Shown here: one piece after another, positions 24,958 to 38,482 of the stretch
Layout of the letters: the number at the start of each line of letters is the position of its first letter
Position numbering within the stretch: the first letter of the stretch is position 1
NCBI GenBank assembly: GCA_020465985.1
Contig: JAANYP010002939.1
Span: 243,555 to 307,554, forward strand
Length of the DNA stretch: 64,000 bases
Source: Centrapalus pauciflorus
Taxonomy: Eukaryota; Streptophyta; Magnoliopsida; Asterales; Asteraceae
Reading direction: 5' to 3'
Notes under the pieces: model-generated
What the model was told of the DNA's origin: nothing
Database searches by the model: none
What the model saw: the letters and a program-made list of their open reading frames with translations, nothing else
Translations under genes and position numbers: made by a program

Positions 24958-27082
24958 AAGATACCAGACATGGTTTACCTATAAGACGAAGTAGCACATG
25001 AGGTACCCACTTGTAGTTGGGTACTTTTGTTTTAGGTAATTCATGCACAGTATTATTTGTTTTTCTAACAGATATGGCTTTTAGCTTATCATTTGAAGTT
25101 ATTTTAGGTACCCACTTTTGAACTGTTCTTTTAGGTATCCACTTTTGTACAATTCGCGGTGGAATTGTTTTTGAAATACTTTTCTGTGGAACCTTTTTCT
25201 GTTCATAAAATGGGTCCTTTTTCTTCGGTTGCCAGACGAGCTTATTAGATTTAACAATTGAAGGCTTACAAGTACAAGAATTCAAAGCAATTAAGTCCGT
25301 TCTTGAAAACTTTATACAAGAATTATTAACAAGTTTATTATTACAGACAGAATGTTCAATTTTGCTATTTCTATCTGTAACAAATTTGTCCTTCACGCGC
25401 CACTCTTGTTTTATACTCTTGTTTTTCTGTTCTCTTTTCTTCTTTCGCCAAACTTGTTTTCTCGAACCGTTCACAATGATATCTGACATAAAAGAAGTAT
25501 GAGAATTAGTAGATTTAGATACTCGTTTCTTCTGTAAATTTCTCATACCTTTTGAAGATTGGACTTTAAGTGCAATTGAGTCCGCTGATGAAGATGATTC
25601 ACCCTTTTCAAAGTTAGGAGTATTAACAATAACTTTTGTTTTGTCCTTCTTTTGTTGTAATAATGGTGAATTTTCAGATGATTTTAAAGAATCTGTAGAC
25701 ATTCTTTGCAGAATTCTAACAGGTTCTTTATTATCATTTGATTGTTTGTTATGCAAAGGTTTGACAAATTCATCAATTTTACCAAACATTTGCTCTAATG
25801 AATTAAAATCAGAGTGCATGTACAGATCAAATTCCTTTTCTGAATTTATAGAATCTAGAGAAGTAGAGGATTGTGGATCAGACAACTTTATGTTTTTAGG
25901 CTGATCTTGCAACAGTTGTTCCATTGTTCTTAGTTCAGTCTTGAGAGTTCCATTCTCTGTCTCAAAATTTTTAACTTTCAATTCTAGATCAGAATTTATC
26001 TTTTCTAAAATTGAATATGGCAGATATACTTTTTGAGATTGAGTAGGTAATTCAGAAAAATCCTTTTCAGAATATGTTTGAATGTACTCTTCTTTAGTAT
26101 CATGAATATTACTTGTTTCATTTATTCTGGTATAATCACCAGAATTTTGCATTTTGTCTGATCGTAATCTTTTTATTTCTTCACTAGATTCTACTTCTTC
26201 AGAGGCTTTCATAAATGCCATTTTTAATCCTACGTTCATGTATCTGACATCATATAGTGTTGGTGAACTAGATATTGCTTTTGTCAGATACTTTGGATTT
26301 TCCCAACCAATTCCAGATTTAGAATTATAAAATTCTGTGTCTTTTGGTTGATTTAAATAAATTGTTTGATTAGTTTGCCCTCTTTTGATAAATTCATCTT
26401 CCATCTTCTTTATTTTCTCATAAAGTTTAGTTCGTTCTTCAAAAATAGCATGATATTTTACAGAAAAGTTTGAAGCTTCTAATTCTGCTATTCGCAGTCT
26501 TTCTTGTAAATAAGATATATTGTGATTAAGATTGAGTATATTTCTTTGAAGTTCTCTTTCCTTATCTTGTAAGTCTGAAACTGCTCGTAAAGCTAATGCT
26601 TTATCTTTGAAAAAGTCTAAAACTAAGTTATGTTCATTACGAAGTTTGTTTTCCAAAGAATGAACATTTTTCTTTTCCGCCTTTAAAGATTTTTCAAACT
26701 TTTTAAGCATAAAGGCCATATGAGTTAGTTTTTCTTCTAATATACATGATTCATCAATATCAGGGTCAGAATTAGAATGTACCTCCGGTTTATCTGAATC
26801 ATCTGATTTTTCAGACTCTGAATCTTCATCATTTTCAGCCTCATTTTTGTCAGTTGCCATCAATGCAACTTCTTCTGTCTCTTCCTCTTCATCAGACTCG
26901 GATTCTTGTCTTTCTGCATCCTCTTCATCAGTTAATCCAACCCATACTTCATCTTCAGCTATCAATGCTGATTCACTCAATTCTGACTCATTGAAAATTT
27001 CTGATTTGAGGCAAATATGAGCATCTTCATCCAGAATTTCATCATCTTCAGATAACTGCAACCAGTGGTCATCCTCCGCCAT
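24956..27082 (-). pseudogene. copia C gag-pol spacer, acidic coiled-coil region
   Basis: 708 residues, in frame with the zinc knuckle upstream. It starts with a very acidic stretch (EEDAERQESESDEEEETEEV near 53-72). Residues 115-250 are coiled-coil-like (LTHMAFMLKKFEKSLKAEKK, then heptads through YEKIKKMEDEF). Residues 500-700 are Lys-rich with repeated KWVPK/KWIPK phrases. It ends in a stop where a frameshift moves reading into the protease frame. Long spacers of this kind occur in Sirevirus-like Gag proteins; the role is not known, though coiled coils suggest Gag assembly (inference). Confidence 0.75.
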
Positions 27083-27244
27083 AAGAGCTTTGCTAGACTC
27101 TTTTTCTTTGGCTAAGAGAGCCTTTCTTGTATAGTAGTCTGAGCTTTTGACTACTGGGGATCTGCATTTTCGGGCATAATGACCTGGTTTTCCACAGTTG
27201 TAACATTTCTGTTCTGACTCTTTCTTTGTTGACTTGTCTAACTT
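27083..27244 (-). pseudogene. copia C CCHC zinc knuckle
   Basis: The frame reads CYNCGKPGHYARKC, a perfect C-x2-C-x4-H-x4-C knuckle of the Gag nucleocapsid for RNA packaging. It is isolated from the segment before it by a TAA at 27247-27245 and runs in frame into 27082-24956. Confidence 0.92.
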
Positions 27245-27532
27245 TTAATATTTGTCAGTCTTTCTTCCACTGCTTTCTCCAGATTTCTCATATTTGTCCT
27301 TCTTCTCAATTTTCCTCGAGCCTGTTTTATAGCGCATCTTATTGTTGGTTGGCTTTCTGTAGAATTTCTTTTGAAATGCTTTTGTAAGCAGTGCCATCTG
27401 CTTTTTCATCTCTTCTATCTCTGAATCAGCAGATGAATCTGAGAATTCTGATTCGGAAGATGTACTGCTGACTATGGCTCTTTTCTCCTTTTTCATTTTG
27501 TATTTGAACTTTTTCTCTGCCAGAAGAGCCAA
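27245..27532 (-). pseudogene. copia C gag linker
   Basis: 95 residues, in frame after the TAA at 27547-27545. Ser/Glu-rich (STSSESEFSDSSADSEIEEMKKQM), then Lys/Arg-rich before the zinc knuckle, typical of the Gag region leading into nucleocapsid. Confidence 0.8.
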
Positions 27533-27544
27533 TGGATCAACAGT

Positions 27545-28252
27545 TTATTTCTCGGCTTTCTTCTTTCCTGATATTTTCCTCAACACAACCTCTTGATAGT
27601 TGTTGAGGTTTTCAAATATCATATGAAAATCCATTTCTTCAATATCTTTTGTTTGCTGGATAATCATAGCATATTTTTCCCATTCAGGATTCAGAATATT
27701 TAAGAATTTGACATTTAGGTCCAGATTGGACTTTGTCACTCCGTTTCGTTTCATTTCACTTACCAAATTCACAAACCTTAGGTAAGTGTTTTCCAGTAGT
27801 TCACCTTCACGGGCTCTGAAATTTTCAAACGTCATTAGGCTGTTTCTAGCCCTGTTTGTGGCAGCTCTGTCAGATCCCCTCATGATTTTACACACTTCAT
27901 CCCAAATTGACTTAGCAGTTTTTGTGTTTGTGAGGCATGTGTAAATATCATTGGGGATGGATATCAAAAGTAACTTTCTGGCAGTTTTATCCCCTAATTT
28001 TCTCTTCTTTTGGGCCTCAGTCAGGTTGGTGACCTCTACTGTCCTTGGTGGAATTGGGGGATTACCAGTTGGTACTCCTAGGATTGTTTCCATAAAAGTG
28101 GCTGGTCCTTCTGTTAAGGATTTCAGCATTTCTTCCGATAGATCATGAAAACTAATAAATTCAAGAAACCTCTCCCTCCATAGAACATATTCACCCCTTT
28201 ATAGAATTGGGGGTTTGGTTTCTGATCCCATTGTCAGAGCGTCTTTAGACAT
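27545..28252 (-). pseudogene. copia C gag, UBN2-type capsid domain
   Basis: The true start is the ATG at 28252 (MSKDALTMGSETKPPIL), whose frame meets a TAA at codon 18 (28201-28199) and then continues through YVLWRERFLEFISFHDL. The body has RKLLLISIPNDIYTCL, AKSIWDEVCKIMRGSD, LMTFENFRAREGELLENTYLRFVNLVSEM, FLNILNPEWEKYAMI and FHMIFENLNNYQEVV, which is the UBN2 (copia Gag) family. It ends at a second TAA (27547-27545). Gypsy D is inserted two bases upstream of the ATG. Confidence 0.9.
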
Positions 28253-28904
28253 ATTGTAACAACCTAACTTTTGTCGATCATGTAATTTTGAAATAATAAT
28301 ATAATTTTGTTATATTATTTATATTATAAATAGTAATTTAGAAATGAAAATTTTATAAATATGAATTTTGATTATATTTATAATATAATTAAAATGAGTA
28401 AAATAAAAGAGATGTAAAATACAAAAATAGAAGTGGGTTAAATTGAATTAAAATATAAAAACTGAAATAATGATCCATTAAGATCATTAAACACAATTCT
28501 CTCTCTCTCTTCTTCTCTCTCTCTAAACCTACGGAGACTTCACAAAAATCACCAAGGATTCACCATAAATTTGCAATCAAGTTGGGAATTAATCAAGACG
28601 AGTTACAAACATCATCAATCAATTGGATTCTACAAGAATTTTAAGGTAATTATTGATCTAAATTTCAAAAATTGTTTGAGTTGGTTCGGTTTAGTGTAAG
28701 AACCGAAATCTATGATTAAAATGTAAGAAATTTAGGTTGCATGTTTTAGATTCTTGAAGAATATGATAAATTAAGTTAATAAATGTTAAAGAAACAAAGA
28801 TTTTTAGTTTGGATCATCCAAAATGTGATGGATTCGGAATTCTTGATAAAAATGATGTTCTTGACAAAAAATAACCGTGTGTATTGAGTGTTTTCCTGTT
28901 ACCG

Positions 28905-29350
28905 AAACCCAAAATGTGGGTACCGAAACCTTAAGGTTTCGGTACTACCACACTACCGAAATATATATATGTGTGTGTGTTTGTTGTGTGTGTTTTGCAT
29001 GGCAACCGAGACTCACAAAAGGGGTACCGAAACCTTGAGGTTTCGGTAATAAGTACCGAAACTACCAAGGTGATACCGAAACTTCTTTGGAATACTGAAA
29101 CCCACATAATTTTACTGAAACTTTTATAAATACCGAAACTATTATAGAATACCGAAACCCTTGAAAGGTTTCGGTATATACCGAAACTATGGAAGCTATC
29201 GAGACCTTTGACATTTACTGAAACTTTTGGAATACAGAAACATATACCGAAACCTCTAAGGTTTCGGTAATGTACCGAAACCTATACAAAAACTCCCGAA
29301 ACCATACAGGCATATATATATACCGAAACCTTTACATGAGCATACTGAAA
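28905..29350. repeat. TACCGAAACC motif array in LTR1 of D
   Basis: Around 16 copies of ACCGAAA or its reverse complement TTTCGGT in 450 bp, plus variants (ACTGAAAC, ATCGAGAC). Several form short palindromes such as CCGAAACCTTAAGGTTTCGG. Confidence 0.85.
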
Positions 29351-29454
29351 CCATGCTTAACTTCATGAAACCAATTATATATGTGTGAATGCATGGAGTG
29401 TGTATGTGTATATATATATAATATATATATATATGGAGTGCCAAGGTAACTAGA

Positions 29455-31171
<1,717 letters not shown>

Positions 31172-31172
31172 A

Positions 31173-32075
31173 AATAACGAGGCTACAATCATCTGCAATC
31201 GGCGAATCATCAGAATCAAGTCTTCAGACGGTCGAGTATTGGAGATCAAGGGCGAGAAGCGTAAAGGTGCTCACTGCTTTATTTCTATAGAGAAAGCTCA
31301 TAAATATGTATCTAAGGGTCGCGAATCCTATCTGTGCTATGCTCTATCTGAATCCAACTCTGAAAAGAAATCTCTGTCTGATATTCCGATTGTCTGCGAG
31401 TTCCCAGACGTTTTTCCTGATGACATTTCCGGAGTGCCACCGGAACGTCAAGTCGAGTTCAGTATTGACTTGGTTCCTGGTGCGGCTCCTATTGCAAAAT
31501 CTCCTTACAGACTTGCACCTGCGGAAATGCAAGAAATGTCGAAACAGTTGCAAGAGCTGTTGGAAAAGGGGTTTATCCGACCGAGTTCATCTCCGTGGGG
31601 TGCACCTGTCTTATTCGTTAAGAAGAAAGACAGAACTTTTCGTATGTGCTTCGACTACCGCGAGTTGAATAAGGTTACAATAAAGAACAAGTATCCTCTG
31701 CCCAGAATCGATGATCTGTTTGATCAGCTACAAGGAGCCAGCTACTTTTCGAAAATAGATCTTCGTTCTGGATATCATCAGTTGAAAGTTAAAGAAGAGG
31801 ATGTTCCAAAGACAGCCTTCCGTACAAGATACGGTCATTACGAATTTCTCGTGATGCCGTTTGGCTTGACAAATGCACCAGCGGCGTTCATGGATCTCAT
31901 GAATCGCGTGTGCAGACCTATGTTGGATAAATCAGTTATCGTATTCATAGATGATATTCTGATTTACTCCAATACAGAGGTTGATCATTCTATTCATCTG
32001 CGGCAATTGCTAGAGTTATTAAGAAAAGAAAGACTCTACGCAAAATTCTCTAAGTGCGAATTTTGGCTCAGACAG
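31173..32075 (+). CDS. gypsy D pol exon 1: protease end and RT N-terminal half
   Basis: The open frame runs from the insert junction ([11 protein letters not shown] at the protease C-terminus; catalytic DSG lost) through the linker [23 protein letters not shown] into [69 protein letters not shown] and the catalytic VFIDDILIY, ending CEFWLRQ at 32075. The next codons (GTA, TAA) would stop translation, but a GT-AG intron follows and RT resumes in frame at 32165. Element F has the same arrangement. The first ATG inside is at 31239; gag is missing. Confidence 0.88.
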
Positions 32076-32164
32076 GTATAATTTCTATTATATATGTCTT
32101 GAGCTATTTTCTAAGTATTCTTTAATTTACATCAGAACTTGAATTTCTATTTTGATTCTTATAG
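32076..32164 (+). other. intron in reverse transcriptase of gypsy D (89 bp)
   Basis: Donor CAG/GTATAATTTC, acceptor TTGATTCTTATAG/ATTCAG. AT-rich and T-rich toward the 3' end, as in plant introns. Removing it joins two codons without a gap, giving the standard RT spacing between the FWLR motif and LFGHV. An in-frame TAA lies at 32079-32081 if it is retained. Element F has a homologous intron of 83 bp (61485-61567) at the identical codon boundary. Confidence 0.8.
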
Positions 32165-34306
32165 ATTCAGTTATTTGGCCATGTTGTTTCTGGCGAAGGG
32201 ATTTCCGTTGATCCTTCTAAAGTCGAGGCCGTTCAGAAATGGCAAACGCCTCGCAATGCCTCAGAAGTAAGAAGTTTCCTCGGATTGGCTGGTTACTACC
32301 GGCGATTCATAAAGGACTTCTCGAAGATTGCTGTACCTCTAACGATGCTAACACGAAAGAATACTCCTTTCGTTTGGTCTGATAAACAGCAAGAGGCATT
32401 TGACATTCTGAAACAGAAGCTTATTCAAGCGCCGATCCTAGCTTTACCAGAAGGCAATGATGATTTCGTTGTCTATACTGATGCATCTGGTACTGGCTTA
32501 GGATGTGTTCTTATGCAAAGGGGAAAAGTAATTGCCTACGCTTCAAGGCAATTAAAAGACTATGAGAAAAGTGCACCAACTCATGATCTTGAGTTGGCTG
32601 CAGTTACCTTTGCTCTGAAGATCTGGCGTCACTATCTATATGGGACTCGGTGTCAGCTTTACACCGATCATAAGAGTCTCAAGCATCTCTTTACTCAAAA
32701 GGATCTAAACATGAAACAGCGACGGTCCTTGGAGCTTATTAAGGACTATGATTGCGAGATCCTATATCACCCCGGCAAAGCTAACGTTGTCGCGGATGCT
32801 TTGAGTAGGAAAGTCTATCCGGAAAAGTGCTGTTATGCCCTGACTCCTGTAGTATTCTCTTCTGATCTTATTGAAGACATCCGAGTTGCTCAAGCTGAAG
32901 CACTGAAAGAAGAGAATATCAGTTCTGAAAATCTTAAAGGGCAATTACAATTTCTAACTCTGAACCATTTGGGACTTCACTGTCTCCAGGGAAACCGAAT
33001 CTGGGTTCCTAAATATGGTTCTATTCGCAGCACTCTTCTATCTGAAGCCCATCAGTCCAAGTTATCTGTTCATCCTGGCAGCTCAAAGATGTACTTCGAT
33101 TTGAAAGCTGACTATTGGTGGCCAGGAATGAAGAAAGACATCGGTAGATATGTTGAAAGCTGCAGAATCTGTCAGATGGTTAAGGCAGAACACCAGAAAC
33201 CCTTTGGAGATATGCAACCACTACCCGTTCCTGAATGGAAGTGGGAGCATATAACTATGGATTTCATCACGAAGTTGCCTAAGACCAAGAGACAACACGA
33301 CTCCATCTGGGTAGTTGTTGACCGTTTAACGAAGTCGGCACATTTCATACCGATGAAAGAAACTTATTCTCTCGATAAATTGGCGCAGTTGTACATCACA
33401 GAAATTATTTCTCGTCACGGTGTGCCAAAATCTATTGTTTCTGATCGTGATAGTCGTTTCACATCCAGATTCTGGCAAGCACTACAAGATGGGATGGGTA
33501 CTCGAATCTCTATGAGTACTGCTTATCATCCTAATGCAGATGGCCAGAGTGAGCGTACTATCCTAACTCTCGATGATATGCTTCGTGCCTGCGTTCTTGA
33601 TCTAGGTGGTAACTGGGATGACCACTTGCCCCTGGTCGAATTCTCATACAACAACAGTTATCATTCTACGATCAAGATGGCTCCTTTTGAAGCTTTATAT
33701 GGAAGAAAATGCAGAACTCCCACCTGTTGGCGCGAAACAGGTGAATCGCCAATAGCAGGACCTGCCCTTCTACAGTTGACACATGAGAAGATTCAACTGG
33801 TCAGAAGAAACATTCTTGAAGCTCAAAGCAGGCAGAAGTCATATTACGACAATCGTCATCGATCTATCAGTTTTGCAGTTAACGATTGGGTGATGCTGAA
33901 AGTATCCCCGATGAAAAATGTGGTTAGATTTATAAAGCGAAAGAAGCTAGCTCCAAGATTTATTGGTCCATTCAAGATCGTTGAAAAGATTGGGAATCAG
34001 TCTTATCGTCTTGAATTGCCAGCAGATTTAGCAGGAATACATCCTGTATTCCATGTTAGTCATCTGCGAAAGAGCTTAGCTGATGAAAGAGAAGTTCAGA
34101 TACCACATGTTGATCTGAAGATTGATGAGAAGCTTCGCGTGGTTGAAGAGCCAGAATGTATTCTGGACTCGAAGACCAAAAAGCTTCGGAATAAAGAAAT
34201 ACAGATGGTGCTCGTCCAGTGGAAACACCACAAAGGTTCGCATCAGTCTTGGGAATCGAGAGATGTTATGAAAGCTACATATCCAAGTCTGTTCGAACAT
34301 AGCTAA
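32165..34306 (+). CDS. gypsy D pol exon 2: RT end, RNase H, integrase, chromodomain-like tail
   Basis: An open frame of 713 codons with no internal stop. Counting residues from the Leu at 32285: RNase H acidic residues YTDASG (66), DLELAA (103), YTDHKS (128) and VADALSR (171); integrase zinc region H256/H263/C293/C296; catalytic D326 (ITMDF), D387 (VSDRDSRF) and E423 (GQSER), a D,D-35-E arrangement. The C-terminal 50 residues ([17 protein letters not shown]) are chromodomain-like, as in Tekay/Del chromoviruses, where such domains are thought to guide integration into heterochromatin. All catalytic residues are present. The stop is TAA, followed by the polypurine region. Confidence 0.92.
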   Translation: MQLFGHVVSGEGISVDPSKVEAVQKWQTPRNASEVRSFLGLAGYYRRFIKDFSKIAVPLTMLTRKNTPFVWSDKQQEAFDILKQKLIQAPILALPEGNDDFVVYTDASGTGLGCVLMQRGKVIAYASRQLKDYEKSAPTHDLELAAVTFALKIWRHYLYGTRCQLYTDHKSLKHLFTQKDLNMKQRRSLELIKDYDCEILYHPGKANVVADALSRKVYPEKCCYALTPVVFSSDLIEDIRVAQAEALKEENISSENLKGQLQFLTLNHLGLHCLQGNRIWVPKYGSIRSTLLSEAHQSKLSVHPGSSKMYFDLKADYWWPGMKKDIGRYVESCRICQMVKAEHQKPFGDMQPLPVPEWKWEHITMDFITKLPKTKRQHDSIWVVVDRLTKSAHFIPMKETYSLDKLAQLYITEIISRHGVPKSIVSDRDSRFTSRFWQALQDGMGTRISMSTAYHPNADGQSERTILTLDDMLRACVLDLGGNWDDHLPLVEFSYNNSYHSTIKMAPFEALYGRKCRTPTCWRETGESPIAGPALLQLTHEKIQLVRRNILEAQSRQKSYYDNRHRSISFAVNDWVMLKVSPMKNVVRFIKRKKLAPRFIGPFKIVEKIGNQSYRLELPADLAGIHPVFHVSHLRKSLADEREVQIPHVDLKIDEKLRVVEEPECILDSKTKKLRNKEIQMVLVQWKHHKGSHQSWESRDVMKATYPSLFEHS

Positions 34307-34324
34307 CTTCAAGGACGAAGTTTG

Positions 34325-34343
34325 TGCGTGGTGGAGCCCATTC
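34325..34343 (+). other. polypurine tract region of gypsy D
   Basis: GCGTGGTGGAGCCCATTC directly before LTR2. The same block precedes the LTRs of B (38849-38866, minus) and F (59307-59324, minus). Confidence 0.7.
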
Positions 34344-34590
34344 TGTAACAACCTAACTTTTGTCGATCATGTAATTTGTAATTTTGAAATAATAATATAA
34401 TTTTGTTATATTATTTATATTATAAATAGTAATTTAGAAATGAAAATTTTATAAATATGAATTTTGATTATATTTATAATATAATTAAAATGAGTAAAAT
34501 AAAAGAGATGTAAAATACAAAAATAGAAGTGGGTTAAATTGAATTAAAGTATAAAAACTGAAATAATGATCCATTAAGATCATTAAACAC

Positions 34591-34643
<53 letters not shown>

Positions 34644-35029
34644 TCTCTCTCTCTAAACCTACGGAGACTTCACAAAAATCACCAAGGATTCACCATAAAT
34701 TTGCAATCAAGTTGGGAATTAATCAAGAGGAGTTACAAACATCATCAATCAATTGGATTCTACAAGAATTTTAAGGTAATTATTGATCTAAATTTCAAAA
34801 ATTGTTTGAGTTGGTTCGGTTTAGTGTAAGAACCGAAATCTATGATTAAAATGTAAGAAATTTAGGTTGCATGTTTTAGATTCTTGAAGAATATGATAAA
34901 TTAAGTTAATAAATGTTAAAGAAACAAAGATTTTTAGTTTGGATCATCCAAAATGTGATGGATTCGGAATTCTTGATAAAAATGATGTTCTTGACAAAAA
35001 ATAACCGTGTGTATTGAGTGTTTTCCTGT

Positions 35030-35490
35030 TACCGAAACCCAAAATGTGGGTACCGAAACCTTAAGGTTTCGGTACTACCACACTACCGAAATATATATAT
35101 GTGTGTGTGTTTGTTGTGTGTGTTTTGCATGGCAACCGAGACTCACAAAAGGGGTACCGAAACCTTGAGGTTTCGGTAATAAGTACCGAAACTACCAAGG
35201 TGATACCGAAACTTCTTTGGAATACTGAAACCCACATAATTTTACTGAAACTTTTATAAATACCGAAACTATTATAGAATACCGAAACCCTTGAAAGGTT
35301 TCGGTATATACCGAAACTATGGAAGCTATCGAGACCTTTGACATTTACTGAAACTTTTGGAATACAGAAACATATACCGAAACCTCTAAGGTTTCGGTAA
35401 TGTACCGAAACCTATACAAAAACTCCCGAAACCATACAGGCATATATATATACCGAAACCTTTACATGAGCATACTGAAACCATGCTTAA
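35030..35490. repeat. TACCGAAACC motif array in LTR2 of D
   Basis: Same array as 28905-29350, nearly unchanged in sequence, confirming that it is part of the LTR. Confidence 0.85.
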
Positions 35491-35504
35491 CTTCATGAAT
35501 TCTC

Positions 35505-35506
<2 letters not shown>

Positions 35507-35556
<50 letters not shown>
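35507..35556. repeat. (TA)n in LTR2 of D, first tract
   Basis: 50 bp of TA, within a segment of about 85 bp that is absent from LTR1. Confidence 0.95.
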
Positions 35557-35558
<2 letters not shown>

Positions 35559-35685
35559 TACATGTGCAAGTGTGTGTGAAAGAAACCAATTATATATATA
35601 TATCATTATTATGTGAATGCATGGAGTGTGTATGTATACATATATATGTAATATATATATGGAGTACCATGGTAACTAGAAACAA

Positions 35686-35796
<111 letters not shown>

Positions 35797-36724
35797 TACC
35801 AAACTTGAAATATATATATAAATAGTGATCATTTTTATAAAAATTAATGTCAAAACAAAATTATGATAAAAATATGACAAAAATCACACATGTCCATGAA
35901 AATGGACATAAAAGTTTATAAGTTATCAGAATCAGATCAATTAAAGTTTAAAACTAACGTTCTTGCAAATGATAAATTATGGGCAGGTTCAGTTAAATTC
36001 TGAACATAGATTTAAAGAATTAAAGAGATTGTCAGGGGATCAAAGACTTGGAAAGAAAAGCCAGAGCTCTGATTAAAGATAAAATCCTGAGATAACTCAG
36101 GTGGCAGATTTTTATATCTGTTTGACAAAGACCAGATCTGTGAGTTATAGATATTCAGATTTAACATGTTGACTTTCCGGTTGAGATATATTGTTGATGT
36201 TAGATTTATTGACATTCATTGTATCAGCTGGATTGAGACCTGTGCACACCATGGTTCGGTGTTGCCCAGTGGATCATGATAGCTATTTGATTATCATTTC
36301 ATATTGCATTTAAGACTTCCTCAGATATTGCTTTATGATTCATTGCTATCATGACTTCTATGATTTAAGCTTTCACTACTGATCAGACACTTGATAGATT
36401 TATTCAGCTTGATTAGCCTTGATGGTCTATTGTTCAAGACCTGGCTATTTCACCAGTTCTTACGGACTTGGTAATGACCTCCGATGTTCCGCCACGTTGA
36501 TTTACTGGTAGCTAGCCCAGTATGTGGCTGATCCCCACAATTTAAGCGTGAGCGTGGCCTGAGCATCATCCGATTCTATGAATTCTATATCTCAATCTTG
36601 AGGGCTGTAGCGGCAGCCAAGACATATCACGCTAGACTAAAGATCCGCTTGACCATGCATGTTGATTTGAAAATCTATATACTCACTAAGCATTGCTTAC
36701 AGTTGCTACTTTACCTTTTTACAG

Positions 36725-36765
36725 GAAGAGATAAAGGAAAGTCACCTGCTGGGCCTAGTTCTTAG
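36725..36765 (+). other. putative LTR terminal exon (copy in D)
   Basis: It follows CCTTTTTACAG at 36724. In the frame needing one upstream base it encodes RDKGKSPAGPSS and TAG at 36763-36765. F encodes KDKGKSPAGPSS at the same place with synonymous differences (GCT/GCA, GGG/GGA). No upstream exon identified. Confidence 0.55.
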
Positions 36766-37080
36766 GTCATTCAAGATCCAAGTTTTGAAGCTTTCATAGA
36801 CCACTACTCAACGAACCCTTTAGTACTGATTGGAAGATGACAATTGTGGTGGTTTTGGGTAGACTTGATATGATTTTATGATGTAATGTATTAGATTAGA
36901 TGGTACCCTTTATAAGTTTAATTTTTAAATTGTAATCTGTATTAAACTTAATTCTAATATGTTTGTACTTGTAATTTATAATTCCGCAATCTAATTACCC
37001 TATCTTAGTATGATTGATATTGTATTGCAATTTGTGGGACCTAGACTCTGAGGACTGCCCCGGAAGGGGAGGTCTTCACA

Positions 37081-38124
37081 CAATTGATTGATATATGGGA
37101 AACTGTCCAAGATCTGATGAACTCCGATTGAGATTGAAAATTTTGATCAAACTTGGAAACACAGATTAGTACTGAAATCTACAACACAGTAACTTGTTAG
37201 TAGCAATAATCAACTTGACTCAGACACTGAATAGACTTGATGTTGATGTATTGCAACAATCTCGATTAATATGTGTGTTAAACTCGAATGATCTAAGTAT
37301 AAAACTCGAATGATTTTTGAGTGAAACTCGAATGAGTTTAGAGTGAAACTCGAATGAGTTTAATGTGAAGCTCGATTGAGTCTTATCTGAAACTCGAGTG
37401 AGTTTGAAAGAAAACTCGAATTGACTTTGAAATGAAACTCGAGTTTGTTTAAAATGAAACTCGAATTTGCTTTAGATGAAACTCGAATTTGCTTGAAATG
37501 AAACTCGAATTTGCTTTGAAACTTGAATAATTTTCACTTCTAATAAACTCGATCAATCTTTATATCTAACTTGATTGATTGTGGTTGTCAACTCGATTGA
37601 CAATGATTGTTAACTCGATTGACACTTTTGTCAACTCGAATTTCACATGTATTCAACTCGAATAACAGAAATATTCAACTCGAATAACACACAGGATATG
37701 TGTATTTCGAGTTTCTTAATATTTTCTGATTTTTCAAGTCTGAAATTCAAATTAAATCCAAAAATTTGCCCATTTTCACTCAAATTGCAATCGAAGGTGA
37801 GGATTTTGAATACAAACACTTTTTGTGAAACACCTTTGTGCAAAAATAGATCTAGGTTTGACTTTTTCAATGGAACAGTACTCGTTTTTATATTTTTCAA
37901 AATTTAACAAAATTGCCTAGATCTTTTTCTGCTTGTGAATCAATTCAAGTTTATACTCAATTGATTCGTCTATCAAACCTTTACCTTCGATCCAATATTC
38001 ACTGGTAATGATCAACAGATTAAAAACCCTTAGTGATTTTAGGGTTTTTCGAAAAAAAAATCTCAAGAACAGTGAGTAGTTTCGAAAAAAAATCAATCTC
38101 AGATCAGAATATTCACCCTTAAAT
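37081..38124 (-). other. copia C 5' leader with ACTCGAAT array
   Basis: This is the remainder of the C leader between its primer site and the D insertion point. It carries a dense array of ACTCGAATGA-type motifs at 37255-37720 with short regular spacing of about 20-25 bp, in the same orientation as 20225-20900. No coding frame is supported. Confidence 0.7.
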
Positions 38125-38135
38125 CTCTGATACCA
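38125..38135 (-). other. primer binding site of copia C (initiator tRNA-Met)
   Basis: Minus strand TGGTATCAGAG, two bases inside the LTR. Confidence 0.9.
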
Positions 38136-38137
38136 AT

Positions 38138-38332
38138 TGTGAATTACAGTTTCATATCAATCAGACAACATATTAGGAACAATAACAAATTAGTAATCAA
38201 ACAACTAACCGAATTGTTGATTATCAGAGAATGTCGATTACAAAAGCTTGAGAGAATATTTCAGAATTAGTAACTGCTATCCTCCGTACAAAAGTGTAAA
38301 CTGTCAGATCTATCACTATTGAAAGTCAAAGA

Positions 38333-38413
<81 letters not shown>

Positions 38414-38482
38414 ACAACTATCAAAGAAATACAAAACAACCCCTAGACTTTGTTTCCATCAATTAAAACATTACCTAACATT
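38138..38482 (-). mobile_element. copia C 5' LTR (right)
   Basis: Mate of 15879-16229, with a (TA)n tract at 38336-38410. The LTR of B resumes at 38483 with the duplicated ATAAT. Confidence 0.9.

Noticed and set aside
32076..32081. Stop codon after WLRQV in gypsy D read as an inactivating mutation
   Set aside because: Element F stops a few codons after the same point, both sites start with GT, and both resume in frame after AG, which fits an intron better than two independent mutations.
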